From contig JBOHDX010000004.1 of assembly GCA_050700835.1 (NCBI GenBank), forward strand, positions 23,514 through 87,513: a stretch of 64,000 nt of DNA, read 5' to 3'. Both the position numbers and the translations under genes were made by a program. Source of the DNA: JBOHDX01 sp050700835 (GTDB taxonomy: Bacteria; Actinomycetota; Actinomycetes; Propionibacteriales; Nocardioidaceae). The notes beneath the pieces were generated by a model that saw only the letters and a program-made list of their open reading frames with translations, made no database searches and was not told the DNA's origin. The stretch's first letter is position 1. Every line of letters starts with the position of its first letter. Of the stretch, positions 61,291 to 64,000 are shown piece after piece.

Positions 61291-61451
61291 CGACTCCGCC
61301 CCCGGGGGAGGCGATACGCCGGCGTTGGCCCCGCAAAGGCTCCCCCGACCGACGCCATCCGTGCGTGTCGACCGAGTGAGTCACTGTGGTCGCGCAGTCC
61401 CGGCACGCGCCGGCTGCGCTTGGGGCCAGTCGCCAGGGTTGCTGGCTCTGG

Positions 61452-62018
61452 TCAGCTCGCTCGGATCAGGATCGCCGCGATCGCGGTGTAGGGCACCGCT
61501 TCAAAGCCCGACGAAGTGCGTGCTTCGTCGGCGTACCGACGCAGCTCGACGAAGTCAGCGCCGACGCGCTGCGCAACGCCACTGACGCTGGTCGCGTCAA
61601 GTCGGTGTACTACGACCGAGGCGCGATCGCGGGCGAGAACTCGCAAGGCCGAACCCCACCCGGCGCGTGCCTCCACATGCGAGACGTTGTCGGGTGCCCG
61701 GCTCGCCGTCGGCAGTCCGATGATCCCGACCACTGCCGACCCGGCGACCAACCAGTCCACTCCACCTGCGGCTTCGAGCAACAGCCATGCTGACGTCGCC
61801 CGGCGCAAAGTTCCGGTGACGACACCGAACCCGTGCACGCGCACCTGCAGCTCATAGCCCGCAGCAGCACGACACCGGTCGATGAGTGCGATACGCCCCA
61901 GCTCGGCGCGAGTGCGATCCGCGATCTCGGCATCGCGGTCGCGCTGCTCCAGCCCGGCCGCGTCCACCTCGAGGTCGGCGAACAAGTCGTCCCATCGCAC
62001 CCTGGCACGGTAGGCCAT
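61452..62018 (-). CDS. unrecognised 188-residue protein
   Basis: I do not recognise the family. The N-terminus (MAYRARVRWDDLFADLEVDA) is hydrophilic and helical. The middle has beta-strand-rich sequence (LQVRVHGFGVVTGTLRRATS, WLLLEAAGGVDWLVAGSAVV) that could be an SH3/Sm-like barrel, and the end reads GFEAVPYTAIAAILIRA. There is no signal peptide. The ATG at 62018 has GAGGGG 8 bases upstream; a GTG three codons earlier is possible. It converges on the HTH gene. Confidence 0.7.
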   Translation of the reverse strand: MAYRARVRWDDLFADLEVDAAGLEQRDRDAEIADRTRAELGRIALIDRCRAAAGYELQVRVHGFGVVTGTLRRATSAWLLLEAAGGVDWLVAGSAVVGIIGLPTASRAPDNVSHVEARAGWGSALRVLARDRASVVVHRLDATSVSGVAQRVGADFVELRRYADEARTSSGFEAVPYTAIAAILIRAS

Positions 62019-62101
62019 CTCCGCCACCCCTCACGACCAAGCCGCGACGCCACCGCCCTCGGGCGACAGCTCTCGCGGGCATCCGGCCGGCTCCGGCGCC
62101 C

Positions 62102-62116
62102 CATCCGACAGTTGCG
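62102..62116. repeat. AACTGTCGGAT-family half-element
   Basis: CATCCGACAGTTGCG carries the 11-bp word of the 15965 family in inverted orientation. It stands about 280 bp from the direct-repeat array at 62385-62528, whose units carry the opposite orientation, so the two ends could be the arms of a very large inverted pair. Confidence 0.65.
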
Positions 62117-62155
62117 CCCCCGTGCCTTGCGTGGTGAACCGTGACCCGACCACCC

Positions 62156-62219
62156 CGGCGAGATCGCACTTTGAGGCGGCGAAGGCCACCAACAACCGTA
62201 CCGAAATGTGATCTCGCCG
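62156..62219. repeat. inverted repeat, GAGATCACATTT family (copy 2)
   Basis: Arms CGGCGAGATCGCACTTT (62156-62172) and AAATGTGATCTCGCCG (62204-62219) match the 6590 family with a few changes and flank a 31-nt middle unrelated to copy 1. Unlike the others, it is not directly after a stop codon: it lies in the divergent space between the genes at 62018 and 62636. Confidence 0.78.
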
Positions 62220-62384
62220 AAAACGGACCGCGTAGATCCGCCTCGTCGCGTTCGCGTGGAGTCGTCTACCTGTGCAAAGCCAGAAGAGAACGGGACCGGT
62301 TACGGGTCGGGTCGGGTCGGGTCGGTTCGGGTCCAGCCTGGCTCTAGTCCTGCGGCCCAGGCGGCTGGGAGGGACTAGCACCCG

Positions 62385-62528
62385 GCGTAACTGTCGGATC
62401 GGCCGTCGGCTGGCCGGGCAACTTGGGCGTAACTGTCGGATCGGCGATCAGGTGCCGGCAGCTTGCGGCGTAACTGTCGGATCGGCCGTCGGCTGGCCGG
62501 GCAACTTGGGCGTAACTGTCGGATCGGC
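62385..62528. repeat. about 42-bp tandem repeats with alternating units
   Basis: GCGTAACTGTCGGATCGGC begins at 62385, 62427, 62468 and 62510. The stretches after copies one and three are identical (cgtcggctggccgggcaacttgg-type), while those after two and four differ, giving an 83-bp higher-order repeat. Together with the elements at 62102 and 62156 it fills the 617-bp space before the LysM gene; no protein gene is seen there. Confidence 0.9.
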
Positions 62529-62558
62529 GACAGGGGCGATGAAACTGTGGATATCGGC

Positions 62559-62587
62559 TTGACCCGAGGGTAAGTGAGGTTTAAAAC
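62559..62587 (+). promoter_or_regulatory. probable sigma-A promoter of the LysM operon
   Basis: TTGACC (62559-62564) and TAAAAC (62582-62587) are separated by 17 bp in an unusually AT-rich stretch for this genome. The element lies 49 bp before the ATG of the LysM gene. This is the best promoter-like sequence in the window. Confidence 0.5.
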
Positions 62588-62635
62588 AAGCAAACAAAGA
62601 TAATCACCGGCTAACACAGCGAACGGGGTCGAATC

Positions 62636-63481
62636 ATGTGGGTGAGTCCAGCGCCGGATCGGCCCGCGGCAGCCGCGACATCGAGGACGACGGGCGGGAC
62701 CGCAGAGGGGACGGGGGCTACGGCGGCGACCGCAGCGGAACCGAAGGCCAAGGCGACGTTCGCCAAGGCGTCGACGGCGCTCCGAGGGGCCGTTGTCCTC
62801 TGCGTGGGGGTCGCCATCGAGTCTCCGCTGCTCAGCGCCGCCGCGGAATCGGCTCTGCGCCTGCGTCATCTCGGCACCGACCAGCCGACGGCAGGACCGG
62901 CCTTTGCCGGCGCGATCGCCGACCTCGCCACAGTCGCGGCCACGCTGGCGTGGACATGGCTGCTGCTTGGAGTGGTGCTCACCTGGCTGAGCGCGGGACC
63001 AGGCCAGTGGTGCACCCGACTCCGGCCGTACGTTCGTGCCATCACGCCAAGGGCCTGGCAGGCGCTGGCTCTGGCCACCGTCGGAGTGGCGGTTTCTGCG
63101 GCGCCGAGTGTGCTCGCCACAACGAGCATCCCGAGCCACGGCCCCGACACCGTCCATGCACATGACGGGCCGTCGGTCCACGCGGCCCCGGCAGGATCCC
63201 GTGCGTTGTCCGGCCTGCCCTACCCGGATCGCCCGGAAGGTCCGGTGCCGCCACCGGCCGCCGCGATCACCAAGCCTCCGCCGGAGGTCGTGGTCGTGCG
63301 CGCCGGAGACTCCCTCTGGTCGCTCGCCGAACGCAGGTTGCCACCCGGCACCGACGACTCCCGGGTCGTCCACGCATGGCGGGCGTGGTATCGCCTCAAT
63401 GCCCGCGTCATCGGACCCGACCCCGACCTGATCCTGCCCGGCACGCTGCTTCGGACACCGGCTCGCGAGGGCCTGCGATGA
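62636..63481 (+). CDS. LysM-domain membrane protein
   Basis: The 281-residue protein has an Ala/Thr/Pro-rich N-terminus, two or three hydrophobic segments at residues 50-155 (including LAWTWLLLGVVLTWLSAGPG and ALATVGVAVSAAPSVLA), a Pro-rich linker and a C-terminal LysM domain: VVVRAGDSLWSLAERRL near 220 and LNARVIGPDPDLILPGTLL. It probably anchors at the membrane and touches peptidoglycan. Its stop overlaps the next gene by four bases (ATGA), so they are coupled. Confidence 0.85.
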   Translation: MWVSPAPDRPAAAATSRTTGGTAEGTGATAATAAEPKAKATFAKASTALRGAVVLCVGVAIESPLLSAAAESALRLRHLGTDQPTAGPAFAGAIADLATVAATLAWTWLLLGVVLTWLSAGPGQWCTRLRPYVRAITPRAWQALALATVGVAVSAAPSVLATTSIPSHGPDTVHAHDGPSVHAAPAGSRALSGLPYPDRPEGPVPPPAAAITKPPPEVVVVRAGDSLWSLAERRLPPGTDDSRVVHAWRAWYRLNARVIGPDPDLILPGTLLRTPAREGLR

Positions 63482-64000
63482 GCGCCGAGCACAACGGTGA
63501 CGTCACTCGGCTACCGGAGAGCGCCGTCACCTCACCGGCTGCGGACGCGGCGGCAGCGACCGACGGATCGAGTGCGCTGTGGCTGCAACCAAGGACACCG
63601 GACACATCTGGCTGGGAACGCGACCTCACCCTTGTGCCTCAGCCGTTGCCCATGCCGCGGACCTCGAGGCAGTGGGCGTCGCCGCAGCATGCCCAGCATT
63701 TCGTCCAGGCGCTGATGGAGGTGCTCGGCGGCGATCGGCCGGTGCATCAGGTGTTCCGTTGGACCAACACCGCCGTCTACCTCGCCCTCGTCGAGCTGGC
63801 GAAGGTGGGGGCGGCCGCGGCCGATGGTGCGGACCGTGGCACGAGTCCGGTGGCGGCCAGAACGCGCCGGTCGCCCTGCCAGGTCGCGTCGGTCAAGGTG
63901 TTCACACCGCGGTCCGGGGTGGCAGAGGTCGCCGCGCGAGTGCGCCAGGGCACCCGCTCACGAGCGGTGGCAGCGCGACTCGAGAACGTCGAGGGCCAGT
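63478..64000 (+). CDS. Rv3235-family protein, cut by the window end
   Basis: Only the first 174 codons are visible. The N-terminal 50 residues are low-complexity; then WASPQHAQHFVQALMEVLGG near 75, RPVHQVFRWTNTAVYLALVE near 95 and a Lys/Arg-rich SVKVFTPRSGVAEVAARV near 140 match the Rv3235 family of actinobacteria, which lie near secA in many genomes. Function is unassigned. The ATG at 63478 overlaps the LysM stop by four bases. Confidence 0.78.
   Translation, partial: MSAEHNGDVTRLPESAVTSPAADAAAATDGSSALWLQPRTPDTSGWERDLTLVPQPLPMPRTSRQWASPQHAQHFVQALMEVLGGDRPVHQVFRWTNTAVYLALVELAKVGAAAADGADRGTSPVAARTRRSPCQVASVKVFTPRSGVAEVAARVRQGTRSRAVAARLENVEGQ

Noticed and set aside
62385..62528. Possible CRISPR array (19-bp repeats with about 22-bp spacers)
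   Set aside because: Two of the spacers are identical, the repeats are not typical, and no cas gene is present; it is a tandem repeat.

Overview
This is very GC-rich, densely packed DNA with frequent GTG starts and 4-base stop/start overlaps. It comes from an actinobacterium. The gene set (DUF3039, DUF6912, DUF2505, Rv3235-family protein, 180-kDa-class NAD-glutamate dehydrogenase, split Tad pilus genes, no programmed frameshift in prfB) fits the Nocardioidaceae/Propionibacteriales best. That placement is inference from gene content, not from a phylogenetic marker. No prophage, insertion sequence, plasmid or CRISPR module is visible, so the window reads as ordinary chromosome.

Layout. 0-9.3 kb: aerobic tyrosine/homogentisate breakdown (hmgA, an unrecognised conserved gene, fahA, and a separate hppD with a divergent Lrp/AsnC regulator and a nearby IclR regulator), mixed with a secreted M1 peptidase, a zinc-ribbon microprotein and an amidase. 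9.3-15.9 kb: SF2 helicase, MFS exporter, DUF3039, YqgE/AlgH, MerR regulator and malic enzyme. 16-19.4 kb: TetR regulator with a clear palindromic operator, a DUF3048 lipoprotein, and an NlpC/P60 cell-wall hydrolase behind a cyclic-di-AMP riboswitch. 19.5-29.7 kb: acyl-CoA dehydrogenase and SDR reductase, a broken EAL-domain remnant, an AAA-ATPase/VWA pair, threonine-aldolase-like lyase, isoaspartyl methyltransferase, quinone-reductase-like enzyme and TrpB2. 29.8-32.5 kb: a large secreted GH65/CBM32 glycosidase. 33-43.6 kb: O-methyltransferase, tmRNA (ssrA), a frameshifted HNH/DUF222 gene, amidohydrolase, smpB, M23 peptidase, ftsX, ftsE, an ABC-2 exporter and prfB. 43.6-48.4 kb: Tad/Flp pilus assembly genes (tadA, tadB, tadC, a pilin-like protein and three TadE/G-like pseudopilins). 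48.8-58.8 kb: a metzincin protease, giant NAD-GDH, DUF2505, P5C dehydrogenase, DUF6912 and a WS/DGAT-like acyltransferase. 58.9-64 kb: the second half of the pilus machinery (CpaE/TadZ-like and SAF/CpaB-like), an HTH protein, an unknown protein, a LysM membrane protein and the start of an Rv3235-family gene.

How the genes work together. hppD, hmgA and fahA cover three of the four steps from 4-hydroxyphenylpyruvate to fumarate and acetoacetate; no recognisable maleylacetoacetate isomerase is present. P5C dehydrogenase and NAD-GDH form a proline/arginine-to-2-oxoglutarate route. tmRNA, SmpB and PrfB are ribosome rescue and termination functions. FtsE, FtsX and the adjacent coiled-coil M23 protein are a cell-division hydrolase control module, and the riboswitch-controlled NlpC/P60 gene ties a second hydrolase to c-di-AMP.

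The most unusual structure lies between genes. At least five short repeat families recur as inverted repeats or tandem arrays, mostly just after stop codons: a 25-bp inverted repeat at 14-89; a GCAATTGCGGGAA family at 3.65 and 48.7 kb; a GAGATCACATTT family at 6.6 and 62.2 kb; an AACTGTCGGAT family at 16 and 62.1-62.5 kb; and a 22-bp tandem family at 29.8 and 58.9 kb. In each family the arms are kept while the middle varies. This looks like a dispersed, lineage-specific 3'-end element system and is the best candidate here for something undescribed.
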